64,000 nt of DNA from Anas platyrhynchos. Taxonomy: Eukaryota > Chordata > Aves > Anseriformes > Anatidae. The position numbers and the translations under genes were made by a program. Position 1 is the stretch's first letter; every line of letters starts with the position of its first letter. The stretch covers positions 21,016,001 through 21,080,000 of the forward strand of contig NC_092590.1 of the NCBI RefSeq assembly GCF_047663525.1. Direction: 5' to 3'. This document shows, piece after piece, positions 35,501-46,392 of this stretch. The notes under the pieces are model-generated. The model did no database searches. It was given only the letters and a program-made list of their open reading frames with translations, and was not told the DNA's origin.

Positions 35501-37701
35501 GCTGTGGCCAAGCGTCCTGCATCTGTAAAGTTAGTTCCATGTGAATGTCTCAAACTTTTGTTTTATTGTTAATTTTAAATGTGCTTTCTTTTTGCTTGAA
35601 TGCAGTATATCACAGCTGACCAATATGAATGAGCAAGAGGAAGTGTTACTGGAACAGTTTGTGAATCTGCCACAACTGAAGCAAGTCATTACTGATAAAG
35701 ATGAGCTAGTGAAAAGCATTGAAGAGCTGGCAAGTAAGATGTCAAGATAACTGGCGTCTATGGCTGTGTTCTGAGAACTGAATCCTTTAAAATAATAATA
35801 ATTAATAATAGTGACTTTATTTTACAGAAAAAAACTTGTTGCTGGAGCCTAGTCTAGAAGCAAAAAGACAGACGGTGCTGGATAAAGTAAGTGAATAGTA
35901 TAGTCTTTTTCAGAACTAGTTGAAATGTTTTGTTTTTTTCAGGGAGAAACCATTCTTTTTCTTCCTTTCAGTATGAGCAACTCACACAGATGAAAGCAGC
36001 CTTTGAAAAAAAGATGCAAAGACAACATGAACTTAGTGAGGTATAATCTCTATATCATATCCTTTAAGAATACTTTACTAAAGTGAAGTTTTATTTGTAT
36101 CTCTACTCATAAAGAATATTCTGGTTAAATTCCAATTTTACATGAAATAGTAAGATTCACATTCAGGATGAAATAGCAACCATATTGAGAGCAAAACAGT
36201 GCAATGGCACTGCTATTTTTCTTACAGTATAGTAGAAGCAAAGTTGGAAGAAGTCATATGATGAACTTGTAGTGCTGTTCTTAAGTACAATACTGGGGCA
36301 AGGAGTTCTAAAAATAAAGTCATTTTTAAAGAAGGCTTGTTTAATTAATAGTACCCATTTAATGTCATGAACTTGTAAACCTGTACCTGGTAACAATAAC
36401 TAAAACCATTGCTGTGGAACTTTAAATGCCATGTTTCACTTGGTATGCTTACTTTGGGCAACATTACATAGGCTGTCAAACTCACTTCTCACACTGAATC
36501 CCTTCTAGATTAATAAGCTATGCTGTTCCTTGGAGGTGAAGCTTCATTTGGTTGTTTAGGCTTTTATGGAATCATAGGATCGTTCTAGACATCGTAGACA
36601 CTGTAGACAGCATACTCACTTCTCACACTGAATCCCTGCTAGATTAATAAGGCTTTTATGTAATAGTAATGCTCTGTTCACATATCCCATATTTATATAG
36701 TCATTTTTCTTGTTCTTGGAAATGTGGATTTTGATGGATGATTTAATATTAAGTTTTTGTTTTCTTAGAGTTGCAGTCCGAGTGCTCTGCAAGCCAGACT
36801 TAAAGTAGCCGCTCATGAAGCTGAAGAGGAATCTGACACTATTGCAGAAGACTTCTTGGAAGGCAAAACAGAAATAGATGACTTTCTTAGTAGTTTCATG
36901 GAAAAGAGAACGGTATATAAAATACAAGTAATTGTAAACAGAGAGATATGCAGCACATAGTGATTAAATTTAAAAGGCAGAGTTTGAGCAGTCCTGTGAT
37001 TTAGAACAGTGCTTTAGCAAGCTCCAACAAAACAAAAATGTTGCTATGTGTCTTCAGTCCATTTAAAATGCAGTCTGCATTCTGAAAGCACATATATTTG
37101 AGGCAGGAATGAAACCTTCCATTCGACCCTTACCATGCTGTTGCAGGTATTTTTGTACCACTTTCTTCTGTATCCTCTATAGATCCAGGAAACGTAGCCA
37201 CATAGGCTATTTTAAATTTGGTAGGTCAATATAGCATGATGTGTTATATTAAACATCCCTAACACTCAGTTTATTAAACTTCTTATACTAATTAATCTGT
37301 CGATAGTTATCAGCAAATAAGCAACAGGCTCAAAACTAACTGTTCTTGCTCATGCTGTGGCAAGCATAACTTACTGTGTAGTGTACCTTTCTTTAAAGTT
37401 GCCTGCTAAAGGCATTTTGTAAAAGAGGAAACCTTTCACATCGTGGATGGAGTGATGTTATCAATACACAAAATTGTTCAGCCTGAAGTTTGGAGGGAAT
37501 GTCCATGGGCCTTTCCCCTCTTAAAGAGCCTGAGAAATAGCTAAATCATTGAAGAGAAACTACAGTATGTGTTGTACAAATTCCTTTCAGAATTCACTCT
37601 TCCTATGTATTATTTTCTAGCTCTGCCACTGTAGACGAGCCAAAGAAGAAAAACTTCAACAGGCAATAGCAATGCACAGCCAATTTCACGCTCCGCTATA
37701 G
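26417..37701 (+). CDS. VPS37A: ESCRT-I subunit VPS37A, complete, 11 coding exons
   Basis: Subunit of ESCRT-I with TSG101, VPS28 and MVB12/UBAP1; sorts ubiquitinated cargo into multivesicular bodies and takes part in phagophore closure. Exons are 26417-26553, 29272-29346, 30211-30325, 31216-31316, 32252-32471, 33316-33386, 35606-35733, 35828-35886, 35972-36040, 36769-36912 and 37621-37701. They total 1200 nt, 399 residues plus TAG (human 397). The N-terminal UEV-like domain spans about residues 47-145 (VEYRLPFTVNNLTININ, PPQFPQEKPVISVFPP, HHLMDKQGVYV). A Pro/Ser/Ala-rich linker follows (about 145-215), then the Mod(r) ESCRT-I core helices (about 235-390) ending QFHAPL. Residues 9-27 are Gly/Ala/Pro-rich, as expected from the CpG island. 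The N-terminal UEV-like domain separates VPS37A from the short paralogues VPS37B-D. All phases join and no lesion is seen. Confidence 0.98.
26554..29271 (+). other. VPS37A: VPS37A intron 1
   Basis: 2718 bp. The first 100 bp or so still belong to the CpG island; the rest is unremarkable with a T run near 29068. Open frames around 27743-28769 have no recognisable content. Confidence 0.8.
29272..29346 (+). CDS. VPS37A: VPS37A coding exon 2 (residues 46-71)
   Basis: Acceptor TTTGACAG, donor GTAAGT; 75 nt. Encodes IAEIQKDVEYRLPFTVNNLT, the start of the UEV-like domain. I71 is split after two bases. Confidence 0.96.
30211..30325 (+). CDS. VPS37A: VPS37A coding exon 3 (residues 71-109)
   Basis: Acceptor TATTTGCAG, donor GTATGT; 115 nt ending in phase 0. 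Encodes LLPPQFPQEKPVISVFPPVR, HHLMDKQGVYV and GPLINN, the conserved core of the UEV-like fold, which in VPS37A lacks an E2 catalytic cysteine. Confidence 0.96.
31216..31316 (+). CDS. VPS37A: VPS37A coding exon 4 (residues 110-143)
   Basis: Acceptor AATACCAG, donor GTAAGT; 101 nt. Encodes FTMHSDLGKIVQSILDEFWK and the PPVLAP turn at the end of the UEV-like domain. Y143 is split after two bases. Confidence 0.96.
32252..32471 (+). CDS. VPS37A: VPS37A coding exon 5 (residues 143-216), linker
   Basis: Acceptor TTTTTAG, donor GTCTGT after CAG; 220 nt, ends in phase 0. Encodes the linker with GFPFLPPYPPQE followed by Ser/Pro/Ala-rich sequence. This is the least conserved part of the family. Confidence 0.96.
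33316..33386 (+). CDS. VPS37A: VPS37A coding exon 6 (residues 217-240)
   Basis: Acceptor CATTTAG, donor GTAAAT; 71 nt. Encodes QNGFTYKMPDIPDTFPELSEL, leading into the Mod(r) domain. S240 is split after two bases. Confidence 0.95.
34424..35396 (+). mobile_element. Solo LTR of an avian endogenous retrovirus (ERV-L-like), sense in VPS37A intron 6
   Basis: 973-bp element beginning TGGGGTGTTAG and ending CAACCCTCCACA (TG...CA). It is flanked by the perfect 5-bp direct duplication GTAGC at 34419-34423 and 35397-35401. No internal coding region, primer-binding site or second LTR is present, so it is a solo LTR left by recombination. The right part has an ATTAAA poly(A) signal at 35213-35218, then a U5-like stretch (TGTGATCTCCCTGCCTCTATC, ending in CAGCCCAGGTCAACC). 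From memory this resembles avian class III LTRs. Family name not assigned. Short open frames inside are not genes. Confidence 0.85.
35606..35733 (+). CDS. VPS37A: VPS37A coding exon 7 (residues 240-283)
   Basis: Acceptor GAATGCAG, donor GTAAGA; 128 nt. Encodes ISQLTNMNEQEEVLLEQF and ITDKDELVKSIEELA, the first helices of the Mod(r)/ESCRT-I core. It starts 209 bp downstream of the intronic LTR. Confidence 0.96.
35828..35886 (+). CDS. VPS37A: VPS37A coding exon 8 (residues 283-302)
   Basis: Small 59-nt exon, acceptor TTTACAG, donor GTAAGT. Encodes KNLLLEPSLEAKRQTVLDK. It opens with a run of seven A bases. Confidence 0.95.
35972..36040 (+). CDS. VPS37A: VPS37A coding exon 9 (residues 303-325)
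   Basis: Acceptor CTTTCAG, donor GTATAA; 69 nt, phase 0 on both sides. Encodes YEQLTQMKAAFEKKMQRQHE, a heptad-like helix. Skipping it would keep frame. Confidence 0.95.
36041..36768 (+). other. VPS37A: VPS37A intron 9
   Basis: 728 bp, holding the imperfect direct duplication described separately. A short GAATCATAGGATCG near 36569 recalls a CR1 end but is too short to call. Confidence 0.75.
36480..36660. repeat. Imperfect direct duplication in VPS37A intron 9
   Basis: A 38-bp unit (ACTCACTTCTCACACTGAAT...ATTAATAAG) at 36480-36517 recurs at 36614-36651 with one mismatch. The following GGCTTTTATG recurs at 36559-36568 and 36651-36660. The copies differ by a 41-bp block, present only after the first unit. 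Confidence 0.85.
36769..36912 (+). CDS. VPS37A: VPS37A coding exon 10 (residues 326-373)
   Basis: Acceptor TTTCTTAG, donor GTATAT; 144 nt, phase 0 on both sides. Encodes SPSALQARLKVAAHEAEEES and EIDDFLSSFMEKRT of the Mod(r) core. Confidence 0.95.
36913..37620 (+). other. VPS37A: VPS37A intron 10
   Basis: 708 bp of unremarkable sequence; nothing seen beyond the splice sites. Confidence 0.8.
37621..37701 (+). CDS. VPS37A: VPS37A coding exon 11 (residues 374-399 and stop)
   Basis: Acceptor TTTTCTAG. Encodes LCHCRRAKEEKLQQAIAMHS and the terminal QFHAPL. The TAG stop is followed directly by GTAAAC, a donor pairing with the acceptor before 37919, so the termination codon ends the exon. Confidence 0.95.
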   Translation, partial: LCHCRRAKEEKLQQAIAMHSQFHAPL

Positions 37702-37918
37702 GTAAACTGCTGTTTTAATATTTGTGGTGAACTTCTTTTAATCTACCACATTGTTACACACACTTCTGAATTGCTAACATCAAATGGATTTGTTGCAATG
37801 TTTAGTGTTCTAATAATGCTTTGTTTGGGAATCAAGTATGTGCTCCACCTATTGTTCATTAACTCCTCCAGAAATGTTTTTAAATGCAAAATCTAATTAT
37901 GGAAATTTGTCTTTACAG

Positions 37919-38550
37919 GCTTCCTGCAAACTACACCTGCCAACAGAAGAGTGAAAAACCCAATAAAGCACACTTTTTAATAACTATTATTTGCGAATAA
38001 GCATTTCATCTTATGTGGTTGTATTTATAGAAGAGATTGTATACGGAGTTGGGACTGTTTTTGTACAAATTAGAATGTCTCTTTATATTCTCATTGTACT
38101 CAAGAATCCTTCTATTGCAATCTTTGCACTAATTTCTTGTATTTATTGTTGATAGTTCTTATTATATTTAAGTTCCTGCTGCTATACCCCATTCTTCAAA
38201 GATTAAATATCTGAACATGTAATTTTGACTAGCTTTTTACATTTTTATAAAAACATAATTCATATCTTTTGTATTTTGAAATTTAAACAGGTTTGGCTGT
38301 GGAAGTTTGAGATAAATGGTGATAGGGCTTTGGAAACTGAAGAAGTTCATATTTGAGATTGTCAGTAAATTCACAAGCTGTCTTTTCTTGAAGCCAAAAT
38401 GTTTAAGAATAATTTTTTTACTTTTAGGTAATAACACAAAACTAATTATAGCCTGTACTGTGTTTTGGATAAGTAGATTCAGATTAAGCAGAGGATGTGT
38501 TGGAACAAAATACGTTGGAATCAAAATGGAATAAATGAGCTCTGTGTAGA
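37919..38550 (+). other. VPS37A: VPS37A 3' UTR exon, end approximate
   Basis: A good acceptor (GTCTTTACAG) opens an exon with no coding content. Candidate poly(A) hexamers are AATAAA 37962-37967, ATTAAA 38202-38207 and AATAAA 38530-38535. The 217-bp intron between stop codon and this exon is inferred from its paired splice sites. Which poly(A) site is used is not visible. Confidence 0.6.
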
Positions 38551-41500
38551 TTTATGTTGCTCAATAGCACCAATGCACTTGACGTCAGGAGTGGCTTGGT
38601 ACCTGGCACTGTAATTAAACGCAACTTTCATCTAAAAATTTCATTTTGATATTTGTTTTTACTTACGGGAAAATAAAAATCAGGTTATCTTCTAGCTTGT
38701 GTGTTAGGCACGAATATGTTCATCGTGTGAGGAACTCAAAAAGCACTTTACAAAAAACTAATGCTGAAGTTCTTTGTGAAGTAACAGTTACTCTCTATGT
38801 TAAAAGAACAATGAAAATGATTTGGCTAGGGATGTATTGTGTTTTTTGTTAAGGTCAGTGATAAAATTTGGAACTGAGCCTGCCCTTAATTCTGCCCTTT
38901 AACCACTCAATCTTGACTCAGGTGAGGATCTTTTATAGGATGGGGCATGTTGGGTGAGAGTGGATAGGACCAAGTGCAATATTGTAGTAGGAGAAAAATA
39001 CAACCCCTAAGTACATACATGTATATTCTCTCTTGGTCTTGCAAAAAGACAAATTATTTTTCTTAATCTCTCAGTGAATTAGGTTTTCGTGGGGATAGTC
39101 AAAGTTCCAGAAGAACAGAAGTAACTACAGTTCTGGAAGAGGAATAAGGTAAAGAACTGATTAAGTAATCTGTCAGAAAACAGTTTGGAGATAACCTTCT
39201 TAGCCCAGAAATTACTCTCTTACCTGGGTAGGGCCAGAAAACATCACAGAATCGAGTCTGAAACTAAAGCAGGTCAGTCTAGGAGAGAATTTCTTTATAT
39301 CACTCATCTTCAGCTAGTGCTAAACACTGGCAGAATGGAATAAGGTATTTCTTTATTCACTTTTCTCCAATTTTAAATTTGAAGTTATGGTAAAAAAAAA
39401 AAAAGTGCAAGAAGTCTGTACCGCAGCCTAGTGAATCTTCAAATGGAGCTTTAATCTCAGCCCTCTTGTACTTCATAGTTTTGTTGCCTGTTTGCTGCTG
39501 CCGTTCAGGGCAAGTATAGTATTTGCTGATGTTTGAATTTTTTCTTTTGAAAAGCCAGGCCAAATACTGAGATTGGATGTCCCCAGGTAAATACAACTAT
39601 CATCTGAATCAAAAAAGATACTTAGGTGCCTGACAAAATAAGTAGTTTAAAAATGCCACCAGTTAAGCAATAATGTACAGAATATTTTCAAAAAAAAAAA
39701 AAAAAAAAAAACACACCAAAAACATTTCCACTGAGTGTGCATAATACTGCTTTTTTATTGATAGAGCACTTCTGCTAGCTTGCTAACTAAAGCCCTACTT
39801 TAAAATGAGATTGAAATATTTTCTAAGAGGTTTTGGAAACAGGTCTCTGAGTAGTGTGATTTCTGCATCTCTAGAGAAGTTAGACTTAAGTCATCAGTGT
39901 TACCTTCTTGGCAAACCCCATCTACTTCTGTGTTGAGTGTACAAGTAGCTTTGAATCCTTCTGAGTATCTAGCTAAGGAAGCTTAAACACTGGTCATGCA
40001 ATTCTGTAGTGGTCTGTCATTTTTTATTTTTCCCCTATTCCTTGTAAGAAGAGAAAAGGATAGATGAGGAAACATCTGGTGCTCTTCCTCAGTTGGACTA
40101 TTTTCCTTACACGTTTTATGTTGCTATGGAATGACAGGCTTCTATCTTCATTTGCCACCTCCTGTTCAATGTTCTGTGGTATACTATGGTGCTCTTCTGC
40201 CGTGACTGAACTCTCCAGTCAGGTCACTTTCAGATGATTTGCTTCCAAAACTAGAACAAGTTCACAGCATTTCAGCTTTTCCTCTTTGCTTAGTCCTGTT
40301 TTCCAAGAGATCAAACTTACAAATGTAGGTCTTCGTAGCATCCTGATGGTATGTCAGTCTTCCATGCAAGTTCTTAGTACAGTGTTTCTTTTTCAGGGGT
40401 ATCAATGTTGAAAGACCTCTCTCATCTCCCTTCTTATTTTCTCTCTCATATCTGTTCCTATTTCTAAGGAGATTTTTCTCTTATTTTTTTTAATGGTTAC
40501 AAACCCATCCAAAGGAGCACACAACTCCCTGAATCCAGTAACAGTGTACTTCGCTAACTACAGGTGTCCTGTAAAATATGCAGGAATGGCTTCCTTATGA
40601 CCCTTAAAAGATAAAGCAACCTGCTGTTGTTTTTCCTACTGTTGTTGCTTTGTTATTTTAAGTCCAACGATATTTGTGCCAATGCAAACTTTTCTATATA
40701 TGTAACCTTCATACTGTCACCAGAAGACATGGTAGAACAGTGATAAATACTCTGGCAGAATTAGCTGGCTTCTAGCTTGCTAGTTGTTAACTGTTAAGGA
40801 TATTCTTTATTATATTTTACAGAAATGTGTAGTTGTAAATCCAGCTTTAAACAATTCCCTATGAAGTGTAAGAGGATGGAAGCTGCTGTGAGATGCATAT
40901 CCTAAAAGTCTTTTGAAATGTGTCAAGTGAACTTTTAAGCAGCCTGAAGTAGTAGGCTGCTTATTGCTTACTGGTTTCTGAAGGGCCTTGCATTGTGTAA
41001 AGCTCGTACTGAGGTGTTACACCAAATGGAAAAGAGAAATGAGTAAGAAATACGAAAGTAAGGAGGCAATTTGTCATTGGTATTGCGGTAGTTTGGGGAG
41101 GGTTCAAGGGCACATTCTGTATTGTAACTGCTGATTGAGTCTGATTTTGCATACTTACATACCTCATCTCATTGCAAAATGGTGGTTTTTAAGCTGAATT
41201 TAGGCCTCCTGCTCTTCCCTGAGTCAAGAGACTACTTAAATCCAGAAGTGAATTCTCCATATAGCAATTGTAACTGATGGTATTGCAGACCAGAGAAACT
41301 TTAAAACATCTGAAATCAAGTAGGTTTCATTTTAACTGCTGTTAATGGTACGTTCTGCTGGGGGTTATCGAAGAAAGTTTTCTTGAATTTCACAGTATAT
41401 TTGACATGCTAACTTTTCTGAAAGACAGATTGTCAGATACATACAGCTATGCTAACCACCAGTACAAACAAAAGACTAGAAAGTTAGATCTAAGTAATAT

Positions 41501-44500
41501 CTAATCTACGGTATTTGCTGTATTTACTCTCTACGTACTCCTGCCACTTTGGACTTTGACCAGATACGGAAGTTAGAAATCTTTTAGTCTTGTTTCCATC
41601 TAAGTTCTTACTACTCCCTCTGAAGACTAGGAATAATCTCTCCTAGAGACATTCAGGTAAAGCTGAATTAAAACACTGGCAAGAGAGTTAAAGTCAGTTA
41701 TTACAGCCTTATTGTGTACATTATTCTGAATAATAAATACTGTAGCGTGTTAAACATACGAATAAAGGCTTTGGGATTTTTAACAAAACTGGTAATTGTC
41801 TTAAATTATGGATAGAGTTGTTGGGTAAATACAGAATTGTGTTGGAAACTGGTACAGTAAGTTACTCAAAGACAAACTTTCATTCTTTGTACATTAGTGA
41901 TTTGAGTTTTTCCAGCTTAACCCTTTCAACAGCAGTCATTACTAGAGCCATCTTCACTGAAATGGGTTTTGGAAACCCACACTGCAGCTCTGGCTACTGC
42001 TTTTGTAAATGCTGTAGTTTGGTCAGACAGCTACAGAAATCAACTTTACTGTCGTTCTTTGTAGCTTATTGCTATGTACAGTACCAATAATAAGGGAATA
42101 CTTTAACAAAGTGAGAAAATGACTAAATTAATCATCAGAAACAATAAATTATTCTGAATAAGCTTGACAACCAGTAGACTTTTAAAAACAGGTCCTTGAC
42201 TGAATTCATTTATTGATTCTAGTGAACCAGTAAAGGTTCATTAGCTTCTTTTACAGAACAATCTATATTAGAAGACCGCTAAATTTTAAGATGTAAAATA
42301 GTTTGATTTTCTGTCTCCTTGTGTTTTACTGGCAATTTAAATCATGTAAATAAGGTTGAATGCTTATTTTAATATTCCTTCCCATCTCCCCATTCTCTGG
42401 CAATGTTTCTGGTGTCTGAATTCCCACTTTCCTGTGCTCCTGGCTCTAGAACTTTGGGAGGTATTTCATTAGTCTTAATATTGTATAAATTGACCTACTT
42501 TCAACTTACTTTCTGTTCCACATGTTCCTCCTTTCACAAAGAAATTGTCAGAAACTTACCTGTCACTGTTTTTCAGTCCCTGTAGTGTTTACCTATCTCT
42601 GCACTATAGCATGGAACAGTGACCAGCCAATGCGAAAGCTGTGCTTGAGCTTCAGCTGGAAAATCATCCCATTGCCTTGGCTAAGATAGTGATAAACGTG
42701 AGGATTCTGTGTGCAGATCAGGGCAATGTCCTTAATTAAGCATCAAGTTAGCTTGTAATAAAATCCTTATCTTCATTGCACACATTACCTCTTTGTTATT
42801 GCTGGATTTTAATTGTTACCGATTTCTGTCATCAAACACTTTTTTATGCTACGCGAACTTGTGTTCTGACTTGCCCCCTATCTTCAAGGGGTATGTGTTT
42901 GTAGTATGAAGTATGTGGTTCCCCTCCCAGTCATTTTACAGAGAACTTTACTCCCTGCCTCCATCTTTCTGTTATTTTTTCTTCCTTGCTTGCAATGATA
43001 CTGTTCAATCTCAGCTGTCCCCTCCAACTTATTTCATCTTACTTCTCGACTTTTCAGAATCCAATTTACTACCTTTGTCTATATTGTGTATAGAGCTACT
43101 ACTAAAAGCAGTTGATGAATACATTTTGTCTGTTCTTCAGCTGGAGATCATGTGTAGAAAAAACTTCCACTGTTTGATCTCATTACCCTAAGTGTCCTCT
43201 AGATACACATTTTCATACTAAAGAACAGCCTGAACTGTTCTGCGGCTAAAGTTACACTGCAGAAACCTCTAATACTCTTCTAATCCCTTCTTCCCAGCAG
43301 TTTGTTATGCTCATGTGTGTCCTATTTTAAATTACAGTGGACTCATGCCAGAGTTGCAAGGATTTGCAGCAGAGGGAAGATCCCTACAAGGCTCCAAGGA
43401 ATTAAGGTAGTTCATAGTGTGGTTTGCTCATCCTTTTTGTTTTGCATAGAAGAAATACAGGGATGTAACAGACTCCTATATAATGAACTCAAGTCAACTG
43501 ACAGCAGCTGTTTTCAGCTGTAGGTTTCTCCACAGTTTAAAGTAATGAACCCAAGTATGAAACTAGGAAAGATGAAATAATCCCTTGACCTCAGTGACAA
43601 AATGCGTCTTGAGTAACTGAAGAACTGCATTACAAGAACTGGGAAAGCAAACCTTTGTTTCATTCAGCATTATGAAATAACGTAACAGTATGTGACCTTA
43701 AGTATTTATTTGGAAGCATTTCTCAGCAGGCTAATAATGTCACAAATACATACGTTACAACGATGAAAACAATAGTAAATAATGCAGAATTTGAAGGACG
43801 CAGACGCATCAGAGAGGGCTGCTAAGCAAAGACTTCATTTAAAATGTTATTATGTTAACTAAGAACTTGCATTAGCTCCATGAGGACAGTGCTTTGAGTA
43901 TGCCTATATTCCTGTTCTGCATCTGTTTCTAAACCTGTTTTATAAGGTGCAATACCACAATACAGTTTTACATTTTAAAGATGCACAATGGTATTGCCCG
44001 GTCTCAAACTCATTTTTAGGAAGATAGCTGTATGTTTTGTTTCATTGCTGACTTTACAGTGTATTTCTTTACTTTGAGAAAACCCATTCAAAATCTCCTC
44101 TAATACCATAAATTTTACAGGGTATGTTCAAAATATGAAACATTTTTAAAAGTACAATTAAAATCAGGATTTTCATTCATTAAAAAGCCATAAAGATTAA
44201 AAACCAGAAGGCTGGATCCTCAGCAGAAGGTAAGGTATCATAGCCCTATTTTTACTTGAGCAACAGGGATTTATCAAACTGAGAATCTGGCCTTTCCAGT
44301 ATAACAATAAGGTCTATCTTGTTAAGAATTAAGTTTTTTCTTCAAAGACAACAGCTCTCTTAAGAGGATATTAATCAGGATAGTAATCATACTGAAGTTT
44401 ACCTACTCAATAACAAGTTCTTAGAACAAAATGAAGAGCCATTCCACAAAAGCAGGCTGAGAATAAAATCTAAAGCTTCTAAATTGAGGTATATTTATAT

Positions 44501-44699
44501 AATTTAATTCTGCCTGTAAATCTGTACTTGAAGGAGTAGTAGGAAGTGCCATCAAAGTAAACTTACATCACTACCATGTTTTGCTTTACTAGAACTCAAT
44601 GCTACATCATTATCTCCAAGGAGTTAAAAGCAGACATGAATTATATATTTAACTAATTTGCTTTAATTGGGGCATGGGGGAAGAGGAGGAGGCTTCATC
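38551..44699. other. Convergent interval between VPS37A and MTMR7
   Basis: About 6 kb between the tail-to-tail genes. AT-rich, with an A22 tract at 39.7 kb and several poly(A) hexamers on both strands. One or both 3' UTRs may extend into it. I recognise no exon, RNA gene or mobile element. Confidence 0.6.
39690..39711 (+). repeat. Poly(A) tract, 22 nt
   Basis: A run followed by ACACACC in the VPS37A/MTMR7 intergenic interval. Confidence 0.85.
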
Positions 44700-46035
44700 T
44701 GGAAGCCTTTTAGTGAGTTTCAAAACATCGCAAGTTTTAAACATTTTTGAGTGGTTTATTTTCATATCTATAATTATGAAAGCTATTGCTTCTACTGATA
44801 AAAAATGAAAATTATTAAACCAAACTTAAGACTGAGTTTTCTATTGTGTTGTTCTACTCCATATTTAATACTAGAAAATGATTCTTTGAATCAGTCTTAA
44901 ATTAGCATTGCTATGCTCAGGTTGGCAAATGCTATAAGGGAAATTTTGTGTGCAGATAAAAAAGCAACTTTTAGTTTAGTCTGAACAATAAAATTTGGAA
45001 GAAATATAATAATTCCTTTATGGGCATAACCATCTGCTAATTCTGGATTTGGAGCAACACTTGTAGGTGACTTTTATAAGTGATTTTGGACTATGCACAT
45101 ACCTCACTCCCACTGAAATAAGACTGACAAGTAGGAGTCAACATAGGCTGAAGAGCCTGGATTTTTATTATGTGTAAAACTTTACCTCTCTATCTTACTT
45201 AGGCATTTTTGAACAAGAGTAAACTATAAATAACGTTTGAGAACAAAAGACAGAGGCTGTAGTATGCAGCCTAACATCTTTCATTTTAAAGGGATGTTTT
45301 ACCACAAAGATTGTGTTAAGTATTGTTATAGTCCTTGAAGTTTTGTTCACAGAAACTACTGAACTTTCAACACTGGTTGAGAGTTGAGTACAAATGGGAT
45401 GCATTCACGTGCTTCTTACTAAGGAATCCTTCTGTAGTATCAAAGCTGCATTTGTTCCCTAAGCAAGCGTATTCATTTGTTAGGTTTACAGTGCCTTAAA
45501 GGATTCTAGTAGGAGAATATGCAAAATAAATAATTGTTAAAATTCAAAAAGTAATACCTCTCATGGAAAAAACAAAGGATGCTCACAATACATCTGAAGG
45601 CAACAAAAGCTATAAAAATAAGTTCTGACTGCTTCACCAGTAGCCTAGCACTAAGTGGATCTTCAACTTTGTCCATATATGTAAGAGTACTTTGGAATTT
45701 CATGTCTTTGGAGAATAACTTATTTTGTACAATAAATATGGAAATGTACAAAGTAAGGAATAATTATGTGCAGCATTGATAAAGTGAAAACAAACACCAC
45801 ATTGGCTTAAATTAAATATTCATAACAGCAGAGATTACCTTTCATTAGCATTATGTCTAAAAACTAATCATGGCTTGTTCTGCTTAATCTTTACTTACAC
45901 AATTGCACGGTTCCCTTTCTTTGGATTATTTCTTTAGGCCACAGACCATTCCCATTCTTCATCTGGTGAAAATGCATCATTCTAGACCATGAAGGACTTG
46001 GCTTCCTCTAGCTCCTTTCCTGCTGAGAAGGTGTT
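44700..46035 (-). other. MTMR7: MTMR7 3' UTR, end approximate
   Basis: Follows the TGA in the last exon. Minus-strand AATAAA candidates (TTTATT on the plus strand) are at 45164-45169 and 44755-44760. No ORF or recognisable repeat is seen. The real end may be further left, as the flank stays AT-rich with more such hexamers to about 43.7 kb. Confidence 0.45.
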
Positions 46036-46392
46036 TCAGACTGCCAGACATACAGCTTCATCTGAATCCTTACCACTGTCCTCGCTAGGCAAGCAGCCAC
46101 CCACACTGGGGGACCTGCAGCTTAAGTCCTCCACACCAGACTCCTGATCACTGTTGGCTGAGAGGTCAGGATCAGAGCTTTTCAGGTTGTCCTGTGTCAA
46201 AATCAAGGCTGAATCTTCATCCCCTTGTGAAGGGCTCCGGGACGGGAATGATTTCAGATCGTTGCCATACTCCTGGGGAGTATTGGCTAAGCTGTTGGTG
46301 GAAGCAGAAAGCCCTAATTGTTTGCTTCGGTCTTGCTGCTTACTCTGGATTTTATTACCATTTAGTTGCATTTTCTGAAGATTGGCCAGCCT
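46036..46392 (-). CDS. MTMR7: MTMR7 last coding exon and stop
   Basis: Acceptor TTGATTTCAG; 357 nt ending TGA. Encodes [12 protein letters not shown], then the MTMR7-specific acidic and Ser-rich tail with [40 protein letters not shown] and final SDEAVCLAV. The tail is probably disordered and rich in acidic phosphosite-like serines (inference). Confidence 0.96.
   Translation of the reverse strand, partial: RLANLQKMQLNGNKIQSKQQDRSKQLGLSASTNSLANTPQEYGNDLKSFPSRSPSQGDEDSALILTQDNLKSSDPDLSANSDQESGVEDLSCRSPSVGGCLPSEDSGKDSDEAVCLAV

Noticed and set aside
36568-36610. Possible CR1 end (GAATCATAGGATCG)
   Set aside because: Only about 14 bp resemble CR1; too short to separate from chance.
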